Of a DNA stretch of 64,000 nucleotides, positions 23,871 through 35,300 are shown one piece after another. A program made the translations under genes and the position numbers. Position 1 is the stretch's first letter; each line of letters opens with the position of its first letter. Source of the DNA: Pascua guehoae (taxonomy: Eukaryota > Basidiomycota > Tremellomycetes > Trichosporonales > Trichosporonaceae); contig BCJX01000006.1 in the NCBI GenBank assembly GCA_001600415.1, forward strand, positions 1,734,364 to 1,798,363, written 5' to 3'. The notes under the pieces are model-generated. The model was not told the DNA's origin, did no database searches, and worked only from the letters and a program-made list of their open reading frames with translations.

Positions 23871-24362
23871 TGTGGGTCAAGTAGGAACGAGATGGAAGCC
23901 GATTGATCAGGTCGGTGGCAACAAAGCGCGCAGGTTCGAGATAGCGGAGTGCGACGTCCGTCGGAAACACGGGATCAGGCGCCAGAGGTGCGCAACGAAG
24001 CGTTCTGGGCGTTTTGGATGGCGAGGTGTGCCGAGGTGTAGGGAGTGGATGGAGGACAGGGGGGTGCGATGGAGGAGATGAGTTTGATGGACGTCGAGGT
24101 CGAGTTCGAGGTGAGTCCTGGTGGTGACCAACAATGACCACAGCCTGCACACTGCTGCAAGCGTCGCGAGCGATCGTGCATCCACGCGAGCCGCCGCCCA
24201 GCCAGGAGGGCAAGCAGCCTGTGGATATTGCCGAATTGCCGCAGTTGTGGCGCTCGTGTTTTGGGTGGCGCGCCCACCGTAGCGGTCATCATTCAGAATT
24301 TTGGAAAGCATCATGTCCCAATCCCTCCACCAGGTTACTCTGCCTCCTAGCACACCAACAAC
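23871..24362. promoter_or_regulatory. Divergent promoter shared by RPB2 and EBP2
   Basis: 492 bp between the two start codons; no other gene fits. It must hold the promoters of both genes. No TATA box was obvious; CACACCAACAACATGG forms the EBP2 start context. Confidence 0.6.
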
Positions 24363-25753
24363 ATGGCCAACGTTACCAACAAAAAGGCGCGCAAGGCCGA
24401 CGTCAAGAAGGGCAAGGGCAAGCAGCAGGCCCCCAAACCCGCCCCGGTCGTCAAGGAGCCCACTCCCGAGCCCGAGGAGGCCAGCAACGATGACGTCGAG
24501 GACGACGAGAGCGACGAGGACGAGGACGAGGACAACGGCGGCGTCACCGAGAGCGGCTTGAGGCGGCTGATGGAGCTGGTCGGGCCTGAAGACTTGGATG
24601 AGATGGAGCTTGCACAGCTTGGAGAAGGGGAGGACGACGACGAGGACGAAGAGGAGAGCGAAGGCGAGCAAGTGGAGGGTGAGGACGAAGACGACGAGGT
24701 GAGTTGTAAAGGTGTTACCGGACCGACTGACCAAACAGGCCGACGACATTATTGTCGACGAGGCAGACCCGGACACACTCGCGGTCGACGAGCTTGGTTC
24801 CGACGTGTCGGTTGACGAGGACGCGGTGCCGGAGCGCAAGGTGACGACCAACAACAAGCCGGCCATGCGCATCCTCACCGAGGGTATCAAGATGACCCAC
24901 ACGGCTTGGCCCGAGCACCTGATCATCCAGTCCAAGACGATCCTGGACGTCGACGCGCAGGACGGTGAGCTCGGCGTCGCGCGGAGTAACTCGGGGGGGG
25001 TGGGGTGACTAACAGATTTCAGACCTGAAGCGCGAGATGGCGTTTTACAAGCTGGCGCACGACGCGGTCGCGCCCGCGCGCAAGCTGTGCGCGCAGCACG
25101 GCATTCCCTTCACCCGCCCGACCGACTACTATGCCGAGATGGTAAAGTCGGACGAGCACATGGAGCGGGTACGCACCAAGCTCGTCGAGGAGTCGCAGGG
25201 CATCAAAAAGTCGGAAGAGGCCAAGAAGCAGCGCGACCTCAAGAAATACGGCAAGCAGATCCAGGTCGAAAAGCTCAAGCAGCGCGAGCAGGACAAGAAG
25301 CAGTTTACCGAGCGCATGGCGGGTATCAAGCGCAAGCGCAAGGACGGTGCCGAGATTGGCGACGAGGACGACGAGTTTGGCGTCCAGCTCGAGCACGAGG
25401 CAGACGAGCGTGGCGCGGGCAAGCGTGCCGGTGCTGGCCGTGGCCCAGGCGGCAAGCCAAAGGTGAGTACGCGTGGGTGGTCGCGACCCAGCACCCCGTT
25501 GCAGTTCACCACCATTGTGGATCCCCACTGACGCCAGGTGCCCCGCCACGTCCGCGACGCAAAGTACTCGCTCGGCGGGTCGTCGCGCCGCGCCAAGCAG
25601 AACACGCGCGAGAGCACCAACGACTTCCCCGGGTGGAACGACGGTGCCAAGGGTGGCAAGGGCGGCAAGGGAGGCAAGGGCGGCAAGGGTGCCAAGGGCG
25701 GAGCGGCGCAGCGGCCAGGCAAAGCGCGCCGCCACTCGCGGGGGAGGAATTGA
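24363..25753 (+). CDS. EBP2: rRNA-processing protein EBP2
   Basis: Four exons: 24363-24698, 24739-24964, 25023-25462, 25538-25753; phases agree, 405 residues. The N-terminus is Lys-rich followed by long Asp/Glu runs (about residues 37-115). The conserved core contains LKREMAFYKLAHDAV, FTRPTDYYAEMVKSDEHMER, VRTKLVEESQGIKKSEEAKK and DLKKYGKQIQVEKLKQREQD, the signature of the Ebp2 family, followed by a coiled, Lys/Arg-rich segment and a Gly-Lys repeat tail (GGKGGKGGKG) ending in Arg. Ebp2 is a nucleolar factor required for 27S pre-rRNA processing and 60S subunit assembly. Its head-to-head position with RPB2 suggests coordinated expression, which is an inference. Confidence 0.95.
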
Positions 25754-27046
25754 GCGCGCCCCGTGCCGTGAGGTGCGTGAGGTGCGTGGGGGGTGAATTT
25801 GCGAGCGGGCGGGCACGGTGGTGATAGAGATATGGCGCCTCCGCGGTTGTTCCGGAGGGCTGTGAGTGCCACCGTGCCCGCCGTTAGCAGCCAACCGTGG
25901 CGTCGAACCCCCCGTTGGCCCTTCTGGACTGTCGTTTGCATTTATGTAGAGCATGCATGGTGTACTGTAGCGTCGTAGCGGCATGCCGGGACAGCGGTGG
26001 CCACCACAGTGTGACTGGCTAGTCTCGACATGCGGTTCGTGCCGTGATGTCGATCCAGTCGGAACACATTTGCCCCTGGCTCTTTTGATCCGTTCCAACT
26101 CCAGCCGATAATGATCCAGCCCCAGAGTCCGCCTCCGTGTTCTGCGTATCAGTATCACAGAGTCGTCTCTGGGCCTCTGTGTTGTGCTTTCCTTGGTCAC
26201 AGAGGGTGGGTATGCAGTTTGCCAAGTATCCCCAAATTCCTCTGTAATTATATTGAGAACGGGTATAATTTTCTTTCAACCCGATGCACAACGAGATCCA
26301 GCATGCACCCCCATGTGAAGTTCTCTGTAACTCGTGACAGCTAAAATTCTGGCCTATCCAGACATACAAGTAGAACGGCGCATGCATCCCTCGTTGCAGA
26401 TATACAGTGCACGAAGGCTTTGATAATATCCACCCAAAATTGTCACCTGCGGATATTCCTGTATCACAAGCTACCATTACTGCGTTTCCACGCTTTGGGG
26501 AGTACCGCCATGCTCACTTAGTTCTCTGTAAGTTGCCCTCGGTGGTGCAGTTCTCATGCTTGGAGTATAAGAGGGCCTGAGCACTTTCAGCCTCCTTCAG
26601 TCATGGGTCAAGGGACAACAGCAGCGAACCAGAGGGGGGGATACAGCAAAACACAGCAAACACAGCGAAGCAGCAGTGCATCAGTACAAAAAGGACATTC
26701 CGTTGTGCTGGGTACCACTTGGGAGGCTCGGTGGTCTCGGAACAGTAGCACATCCCATGGTCGGTAGCCACCAGAGTGTCGGGAAGCGGTGGTTGGGGGG
26801 CACGCCCACGGCTGAATGGCGTTCATTCATCGTGCGTCGTTGCAGAATCGAACCCTCGGCCTATTACGACATTTGGACGGGTTAGGGCAGGGACGGAAGC
26901 AAATGCCAGTGCAGCCTCCACGTGTTGACGGCGCGTTGCAGTGTGCTGTCATGTTGGTGCGACCACTGTGGCCAGTGTCATTGAGCTCTAAGCCGTCGAC
27001 ATCAACCAACTTTGTACAGAGTAGCACCCACCGCATCATTATCACC
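25754..27046. other. Intergenic region, no gene seen
   Basis: About 1.3 kb between EBP2 and SEC28. A TATA-like GTATAAGAG lies at 26565-26573, about 480 bp before the SEC28 start. The stretch 26100-26500 is less GC-rich than its surroundings. A T-loop-like string near 26848 does not fold as a tRNA. Confidence 0.5.
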
Positions 27047-29113
27047 ATGGAGGCCGACCCACTATACTACATCAAGCAGCTCTTCTACCAGGGTACGTCG
27101 CCCCAGCCCCCGGAGCACGAGCACGAGCGAGCGCGAGTTGAGTTGAGTTGACTGACACCCAGGCTCGTACAAGGGTACGTCCCCCGCACCCCTCGCCTCC
27201 AGCGCCGAGACCGACTGACAATCAGAGTGCATCACCGAAGCGCGCGCCCAAAACCACCTCCCCGGCACGGACGCGCTGGCCGTGACACGCGCGTGCTACA
27301 TCGCCCGCGCGGCGCTGGCGCAGCAGCCGCCGCGGATCGAAGACGCACAGGGCGTGCTGGACCCATTTGTCGCCGAGGACCCGACGCCGGCCGTCCGCGC
27401 CGTGGGGGCGTTTGCGGCGCTCGTCAGCGCGATCCAGGCGGGGGCGGAGGCGGGCGAGGGCGAGCGCGCGACGAGCGTCGAGGCCCTGCGTGATCTGACG
27501 CTCGAGCTCGAGGGGGCGGAGGATGCGGATGAGGGGACGGTTAGGGCGGTGGCGGGGTCGGCGTTTGTGCTCGAGGGCGAGTATGATGAGGCTATTGCGA
27601 CGTTGTCGGAGGGTAAGGGGAGGGAGGATCTTGAGTGGTGAGTTTGGCTGCTGGCTGGTTCCCGCTGGTTCGTGATGCTGTGAGCGGCCAAGGAGACAGT
27701 GGGCGGGGGTCGAGTACGTCGTGCCGTTGGTGCCGGAGAGAGATGAGGGCGAGACGCGGGGTGAGCGCTGGACATGCGGGCTCGATATCTGGTACCAAAG
27801 TGAATTCCGGCTTCTCTCGCAGCTGGATCTCGTCTGGGACAGGGTAGGAGCGACAGTTGGACGTGACGGTTGGCGGTGCCTACCATGTCCTCTGTCTGGG
27901 ATCAGATTGAGCTCGCTCTCTCACACTCGGCGGCGGATACCTTATTCTGTCCAGCCCCGATGGCGAGCCTCAATGGGAAGGAAGACTGATGCCGACATCG
28001 ACTTCCTTTGCCCACCGCCGTCTCTTTCTCCGGTACCGAGTGGAATATCCCACTGGGTCGGGCCCACATGGCGATGTGGGACGTGGTGAGGCGGATATGG
28101 GACACTCCCACTCCTTCGCTCTGCCCATGTCTCGTTTGACGCGGCTCGCCACCGTCACCGGGTGGACTCGATCACTCTGGAGGAGATGGGGCTTGAGATG
28201 AGGAGACGAAGCAGGACATGGTGTGGCGAACAGGACACCCTCTCCCTCTCGCCGGCTCTGCCTCGCTCTGCTCTGAACCAGAGGTGGCCTGGGACCCACG
28301 ACCGCGTCCTGCGTCTCTCCCCCCGCCACCCAATCGTCTGCATCACTCCACAACACCCCCACTCACACCGCAGCATCGCCGTGCTCGTCCAGGTCCTCCT
28401 GATCCTGAACCGCCGCGACCTCGCGACCGCGCTCTACAACTCTGCAAAGAAGAGTGACTCGGCCCTCGTCGGCGTCATCGAGGCCTGGATCGGTCTCCAG
28501 TCTGTGAGTCGGGCGTGACCTTGGTTCTACAGGACGCCTCTGACAAGTACCACAGGACGCACGCGCACGCCGCCAAGCATTCTATTTCTACGACGAGCTG
28601 TACAACCTGCCCACGGGCCGCACCGTGCCGGTGCTCGCGTCGCGGGCGGCCGCGCACGTCCTCCTCGGCCAGGACGACGAGGCAAAGGCGGACATTGTCG
28701 AGGCGCGGCGGATCGAGGGTGGCGCCCAGAACAGCGACATTCTCAACGTCGCTGCGACGCTCGGCGACGAGAGTGCGATCAAGTGAGTCGGCGTGGGTGG
28801 GGGGCGCCGGTTGGTGTGGGTGGTGTGGGGTGGAGTGGTGTGGTCAGGGGGACACAGGCGGGACACAGGCGAGACAAAAGCGAGACACAGGCAGGTGCAG
28901 CGGGTCGATTCATGCGCGCCGTGCCCCGCCAGAAGCCCTGGAGCGGGAACGCGTACGCCAGAGTGGGGTACGCTGTCGCCCATTCCAATTGTGACGCCGT
29001 CGTCCCAGTAGCCCAACCCTTGGTCTAACGCTAACCGCAGGGCGCTCCCGACGCACGACATCCAGTCGAGCGAGTTTGACCGCGCGGCAGCCGCATTCGC
29101 CATCTCGGCATAG
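27047..29113 (+). CDS. SEC28: Coatomer subunit epsilon (epsilon-COP)
   Basis: Six exons: 27047-27092, 27163-27174 (12-nt microexon), 27226-27637, 28374-28503, 28556-28782, 29041-29113; phases agree, 299 residues. The start EADPLYYIKQLFYQGSYKEC matches the epsilon-COP N-terminus. Helical TPR-like repeats follow: VTRACYIARAALAQQ, AVAGSAFVLEGEYDEAIATL, IAVLVQVLLILNRRDLATAL, AWIGLQS, FYFYDELYNLPTGRT and AAAHVLLGQDDEAKADIVEA, the last with the expected terminal TPR pattern. Epsilon-COP stabilises alpha-COP in the COPI coat for Golgi-to-ER transport. Intron 3 is 736 nt, far longer than any other intron in the window; nothing recognisable is encoded in it. Confidence 0.93.
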
Positions 29114-29594
29114 GCGTCGTCATGAAAGCTTGAGTGCCGACGAGCAATGGTTCGCGGTGCACTAGCACGCGCACAGATGAGGTAGCCGACATACAGCAGG
29201 AATGAGAATGTAGAACCTGATACGAACGCACGGCCTGTGTATCTTGAGGGCAGGACGTGGGCTGTATCAAGGTGCGAGTGTCGCGGTGCGTGGGCGGCGC
29301 CATGCTGATCTGCTTGGCTGCAGAGGTAGGCCTACTGGACAGGGCGACAGGACGAACGGCCACTTTCCGCTCTAAGCGGGTATTGGGTGTTGGCAAGTTG
29401 CATTGACATCCAGTCTACTAATCTAAGCTGTGCAAACAAGACCCTTTGCCGTGTGCGGCTAAAGAAACACTCTAGGTTCGCGTCGCAGCTGCCATCTGGC
29501 AGGAGCCCGACGAGGCGTGGCCCAACAGGCGGCGAGACAGAATGTGGCCCATGGTTTGCCCAGGGTGGGTGGGCTCAACTTCTGCTAACTTTTG
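29114..29594. other. Intergenic region between convergent genes
   Basis: 481 bp separating the stop codons of SEC28 and the alpha/beta hydrolase gene; nothing recognisable. Confidence 0.5.
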
Positions 29595-31577
29595 CTACAA
29601 CTTTGCACCGGCGCCAGTGCCAGCGTCTGTGTCCCACACTCCCGCACAAATAGTCGCAAGGAAGCGCGCGAGCGCCTCGCCCGTAGCGACCGGCACCTCC
29701 TGCACGAGCTAGCATGAGCCCCCGAACCACCGTGGAACTCACCAGATGCCCAGCGGTCATGCACCGCTCATTCCTCGCCCGTGGCGGGCGCCAGACCATC
29801 TCGCACGTCGTTTCCTCTCCAAACGTCGTGGCCGCGTCGCCAGCGACGAAGAAGCCCGTGGGCACGACGAGGCGTTCGAGGAGGTCCCACCCGCGCGCGA
29901 TCCCGTCTGGCTCAGTGAAGCACGCCGCCTCTGCCCACGCGGGTGTCGCGAGCGCCACGCCCTGTGCGACATTCACGAGGCCGTGGGAGATGTACACGTC
30001 GAGTGCCGCGGGACTCCACCGGGCAAAGAAGGGAGTGGCACTTAGCTGGTCGCGGGCAGCTGAGCGCGAGGGCCAGGTATCCCGCCGCCTCAGCGCGCCG
30101 TGCGCGACCGGAAACCCCTCGATGGGGCGGTGGTAGTACTCGGGAGGGCGGAGGAGGGGCGGCGTCGCGGGGTCGACGAGGAGGAGGGCCTCGAACAGCT
30201 CGGGGCGGGCATGGGATGCCTGGACGAGGGCGTTGGCGCCAAACGAGTGGCCGACGCCGATCACCCGGGGTCTAGAGCGCTCTGCCACCCACGGGACATG
30301 CCACGCCGTCGGCTCTGAAGCGCGGGGGAGGACATGGAGGACAAAGTTGACCACGTCGCGCGCCGCGTCGGCCCACATGTGCACGCCCCCCATGCGGGCC
30401 GCGTTCAGGTCGACGGACGCGCCCGAGAGGCTCGCGTCGAGCATCCAGATGTCGTCAATCTCGGCCGTGTGTGGGGGGAGGCGGGCGCCGGTGCCAAAGG
30501 CGTGCGTGGGGCGGGGGCGCGTGAGGAGCGCGTGCATCACTTGGCGCCAGTGCTGGTGTCAGTGGGGTCTGGGGGCGTGTTGGGCTCGGCGCCGCGTCGG
30601 CGTGTAGATACTGGACACAGCCACTGGTATCTCTGGCAGAACTGGGCTTTTAATCGTGCTGTGTTTGGGGGAGCAGAGGAGCATGGGCAATAATACCTCA
30701 CGTGGTGGTCCCAGCATGCACCATCCCTCTTCACGTCCCGGTGCTAGAGCGCTTGGACATCATTATCGAGCAGGGACAAGGAGACAAAACAGCCGGGTAG
30801 ACAGTGACCACAGAGTCGCGGCCATGCCCGCCTTGGCCATGTGGGCCAGCAGGCATGAACCACAACACCACGACACCACCAGCCTTGACCATGAAGCCTA
30901 GCAGCCATGAACCACCACCAGCCTAGACCACGCAGCCTACCACCCATAAACCCCCGCCCCCGTGGAACCGAACCCAGGCCCCTTCCCCCCCGCCAACTCA
31001 CCTCCTTCAAGAGCCCATTCGCATGCGTGCACACGAGGGTATACCCGCCCCGTGGCTCTATCCGCCTCCACCGCTCCGCCGCGAGCCAGAGGCCCCCCGG
31101 CGCCGCATCCCTAGCTTGGTCGAGCGACCATGTCGGCGCGTCGTACCGGCGGTGCACGCACCGCGCTGTCTCGGCCGCCACGCGCAGGGCACGTTCGTCC
31201 CTCCCCTCCCCCTCGTCGCCGTCGTTGCCGTCTTCGCCGTCGCCGCCCTCGTTCTTGTCCTGCCCCGGACCACGGAAGGGGTTATCCCCGCGTTCTTGCC
31301 CATGAACACGGAAGGGGTTATCCCCGCGCGAAAACGTCCCGTGCGACGCGGGCGACGTGCGCGGGTACGCGGCGGGCACGGCGTGCTGCGTCCCCACGAA
31401 ACCCGGCGGCGGGGGCGGCAGTCCCGAGCGCTTGGGGGGCGGCGGCGCCTGCGTTTCTGGGTGCGCGAGGAAGTCGAGGAGGGCGAGCGGGGGCGCGAGG
31501 GGGTGTGGATACTGGGGGGCGGTGGGGAGGGGTGGGTAGGCGTCGATGCCGCAGTTGTGGACTACGAGGCGGGGCAT
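29595..31577 (-). CDS. Alpha/beta hydrolase family protein
   Basis: Three exons on the minus strand: 31577-31002, 30552-29743, 29708-29595; phases agree, 499 residues. The spliced sequence carries GGYTLVCTHANGLLKE (oxyanion-hole region, usually HG/HANG), the nucleophile elbow VIGVGHSFGANALVQ, LLLVDPATPP, and a C-terminal GHL-(L)VQEVP segment that supplies the catalytic His. The N-terminal 190 residues are Pro-rich and include two RGDNPFR repeats and an acidic stretch before a conserved segment (DAPTWSLDQARDAAPGGLWL). Substrate unknown; family members are lipases, esterases or peroxisomal hydrolases. The final acceptor may be 29708 or, 12 nt later, 29696. The start is placed at MPRLVVHNC because upstream in-frame Met codons fall in a minisatellite. 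Confidence 0.82.
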
Positions 31578-31587
31578 CGGGGGTGGG

Positions 31588-31845
31588 TGTTGGGCTGGGG
31601 GCTGAGCTGGGGGCTGGGCTGGGGGCTGAGCTGGGCGCTGGCGCTGGGAGTTGGCGCTGGGAGTTGGGCGCTGGGAGCTGGGCGCGGAGCAAGGAGCTGG
31701 GAGCTGGGCGCTGGGCGCTGGGCGCTGGGCGCTGGGCGCTGGGAGCAAGGAGCTGAGCTGAGTTGGGAGCTGAGAGTTGGGAGCTGGGAGTTGGAAACTA
31801 GGAACTGGGCGCTGGGAGCTGGGAGCAGGGAGCTTGGACGCGGGA
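31588..31845. repeat. Degenerate GCTGGG minisatellite
   Basis: About 260 bp of variable 7-14 bp units such as GGGGCTGAGCTG, GCGCTGG and GGGAGCTGA. It begins 11 bp upstream of the hydrolase start codon and stays open in several frames, producing spurious Pro/Ala/Gln-rich or Gly/Ala/Trp-rich reading frames. Confidence 0.85.
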
Positions 31846-32349
31846 CGAGGTTGTTGGGCACCGTAGCGTTAGTCGTGATGGAGAGTTAGGTGTCAGTGTC
31901 CGGGATGCATGTCAAGTGGTCAAGATGGGCTGTATGGCAGAGTCGATGGGCAAGATGGATATAAACCGAGGCCGAGGCCGCCGGGCGCCGATACATATCG
32001 ACCTGGACAGCAGCTGCCTGCAGCCAGCCTGGCTGCCTTTGCTTTCGTTGGCTGCGATGACGTAATTGCCACACAAACAGAAAGGCCTACCAAAGATGCA
32101 CGTACTCTCGTTACGCGGTCCACCCGACAACTCGGAGTGGTATCTCATCGTGTCCATCGCATCCCCTCTGATCCGATCACCCTCGACAAACGTCAACACG
32201 TCGATACGTCAACACCTCTCAATTACTCTCCGATACACCCTACGCATACCTCGCATGCCCCACACCACCGCCACCGACCTCTGATCGCTCCACGGCCACG
32301 CTGGCCACCCGCGACCCGCGACCCGCGACCCGCGACCTCGGCACCACTG
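31846..32349. promoter_or_regulatory. Divergent promoter region of the hydrolase and SPO71-like genes
   Basis: No gene is recognised. A short CGCGACCC direct repeat (about 32308-32338) lies just before the SPO71-like start. Confidence 0.45.
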
Positions 32350-35300
32350 ATGCCCGCCGCCGCACATCCCCCTCCCGCCGCTCCGCCGGCGGGAGCAGCG
32401 GGGCCGTCTATGCCCCCAGACCCCAACAATGCGGCTGCGGGCCCCAGTAACAGTGCGGGGCCGAGCAGTGCCGGTGTGCGCGGGGCGGCGGGTGCCAACG
32501 GCGACACGCCACCACTCGAACCAGCACCGGCCGTCATCGACTCGTCTTCACACACTGAAGGCCACGTCCTGCCGCGCCGCTTCCTCGGTCCTATCCCGGA
32601 CAGTGTGGTGACAGACTCGTACACCAAGGACCGGCGACGTGCGTTCCGGAATCTCCGGCGCAAGACGCTCGTCAAGCTCGCGGGCGGTGACGAAGTGCTG
32701 GGTGTCGGCGCCGGCGCACGAGGTCCAGGGCTGGGGCGCGCCGCGGGCCGTGCTGCCGATGCGGCGCGGAAAGCGAAAATCCGCGTGCAGCGGCGCAACG
32801 CTGCGGACAACTCTGTCCACTCGGTCGACCTCGACGTCGACCAGCTGTACACCGACTCGAGCAGCTCGGACGACGAAGGCGGCGGGTGGATGTGCTGGCG
32901 CAAGAAGAAGGACGACCGCCCCGTTAGGTCCAAGGGGAATAATCCCAACATGGTCATTTCGGAAATGTGGGTCGGGAACAGCTTTGATATCGGGCGCGAG
33001 TTTGAGACTGTCGGTGGAGAACCACAGCCCGATCCCGGAACAGCGGGCGCGCCAGTCGACACGCATCACGAAGCCGTGCAAAAGGTCAAGAAAGCGCTCG
33101 ACGCAGAGCGGCCAGCGCTCGGGATCGACACTGGAGACGGTCACGGCCGTAGCGGCCGCGGCGGTCCTACCGGCAACAAGGGAACTGCCGATGACGGTGC
33201 TACAACCCATGCGACAGTTGTGACCACCAAGAGTGCTCCCATGCGGCTCCAGGTGCAGGACGGTGGCGAGGACAAGACCTTACACAGGGTTGACTATGCC
33301 GCTGTCAATGAACGGTCACCATGTCCGCCCCACTCATCCGCCCATGCTGCTAGCGATGACAAGCCAGACACGAGCAATGCCCCGCCACAAACTTCCCCCG
33401 ACGTGCCAGGGCGTCAAAACAGCAACGACAAACTTGGACCCAGTGAACCCGCACACGTGACAAGCAAGCCTATCGTCGACGAGCCCCAATCCTACTTTTC
33501 CACCCCGCCGCGGCGCCCCAAGTCCAAGTCGAGCACGCCAGATGCACTGGCAACACCTGGTAGCTTTCTTTCTGCCACTGCACGCCCAGGCTTACGGGTA
33601 GGACCGGGTTCGTTTGTGACCGCCCGCACCCCGCAAGAATCGCCGCTGCGCCCACCGATGCCAGCGAGCATGTCGACGCAGGAGACGTTTATGACTGCAC
33701 GATCAGGCAGTCATGATTCAGTCGACTCGGACGTGTCAAACCACTCGTCGTTTTCCTTTTCCGCACCCCGCCCGCCAGCACTGGGTCTGGCTCCATCTAC
33801 CCACGGGAGCCAGGGGGGGACAGCAAGCCAGATGTCGTCGTCTCCGGGTGGCAAGTCTGGGAGGAGCGGCATGTCTCAGCGTCCGCTAATTGAACCAGAG
33901 GACGGGTTTTCCCTCAGCCCTCCTCACTCGACTGTGCCGCCGCGGCAGCATGCTGACCTATTCAAGAAGCGCTCGGCAGGGACACCAGGCACAGGAGGCA
34001 GCATTGCCGGGTCGTCCAAGAAGATCAAGCGGCGACTCAAGTCGGCCCTACGCAACGGCCGCCCGCGCGGCGGAAGCAACGAGGATAACCGGTCGTCTCG
34101 ACCGTCCCCGCCCAAGCCGTCCAAGACGGTCCAGTTCCCCGTCGACTTTGCAGAGGTCATGCCTGAAGACGACGAGGGACAGACTGTGCGGCAGGGAAAC
34201 AAGGCGCCCGCGGATCCCGTAGACGTGCTCACACGCTCTGGAGACGAGGTCGCGGGTACCAGTTCCGAGGCGCAAGGCGGCGGCTTTGTGATTGACAACG
34301 ACGACTTTATGCCTGGTGGCGTCGTCATGCGCGATCGCGTTCTGATCCGTGTGGGACGGCATCGCGAAGAGCCACTCAGGGAGTTTGATGAGCCTACACA
34401 GGTGTGTCCAGTTGTGCAATACCATAATGCTCGCTCAAAGCTGACTAGTTGTAGCGCCGAAACCCGTGCGATCGACTCGATCCCTTTGAAGAGTATATTG
34501 CTGGCCTGACCATGACGTCGCTCGACTTGTACCAAGACTGGGTGAGTGCGAGCACCCTAAATTCATCGCTGTCGCTGGCCGCTAATGTCAGCACTGGTGG
34601 ATCACTGAAAAGCTCAAAGGCCACAAGCGCCTGCGGTACTCTATCCCTCTTTCCCTACCAACGTCACTGTCCATCTTCAACCAGCGGGACATGTCTCTGT
34701 GCGTGACGTGCCCCTGGGAAACTGTGCTCCGGAATACGCTCCGCCACTTGGATGGACAGGACAAGAGCCAGACGTCTCGGTTGGACAGGGTCAAGAACAG
34801 CAAGGCTCTCGAGAGCTTGGGGATGGGGAGGAGCGGTACGGCCGTGTTTGTGATCAAGTTTGGCGAGCGGTCTCGTGCGCTTGACTGGCACTGGTACATT
34901 GCAGGGCAGCTCGACTATCACTTGCCAAAGCAGGTGGACATTCGCATGCCATCGCTGTCACAGACTGTGCGCATGCCGATTCCCGACGAGGCGGCATCGT
35001 CGACGGTTAACCGTGCGTCGACGATCAAACTGCTCTGGGACGTGACCCTCGCGAACCGCGACCACGTAAAACTGTTGCGCCAGCTCGAGACAACCCCCCG
35101 CTTGGACCTGGCGTGGAGGAACACGGACGCGTCCCTCGACTGGGTCGCGTACTCGACGACTGTGACCGGACGGAATCGCGAGTGGGCTCTGCTCGCGAGC
35201 TTTGCCCATGCGCATGACGAGCACAGCAGACGCACCCTCGAGGTCCGCGATGCGAGCCACCACCGTAACCGTGTACACCTCGAGGACGGCCGGTTCCTCC

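Noticed and set aside
26840..26870. T-loop-like string (GGGTTCGATTCT on the minus strand) suggesting a tRNA
   Set aside because: The bases on either side cannot form the five-pair T stem and no matching D or anticodon arm or acceptor stem is found upstream.
31023..31889. Long open frame of 288 codons opposite the hydrolase gene
   Set aside because: It is antisense to a well-supported exon and its second half is a translation of the minisatellite.
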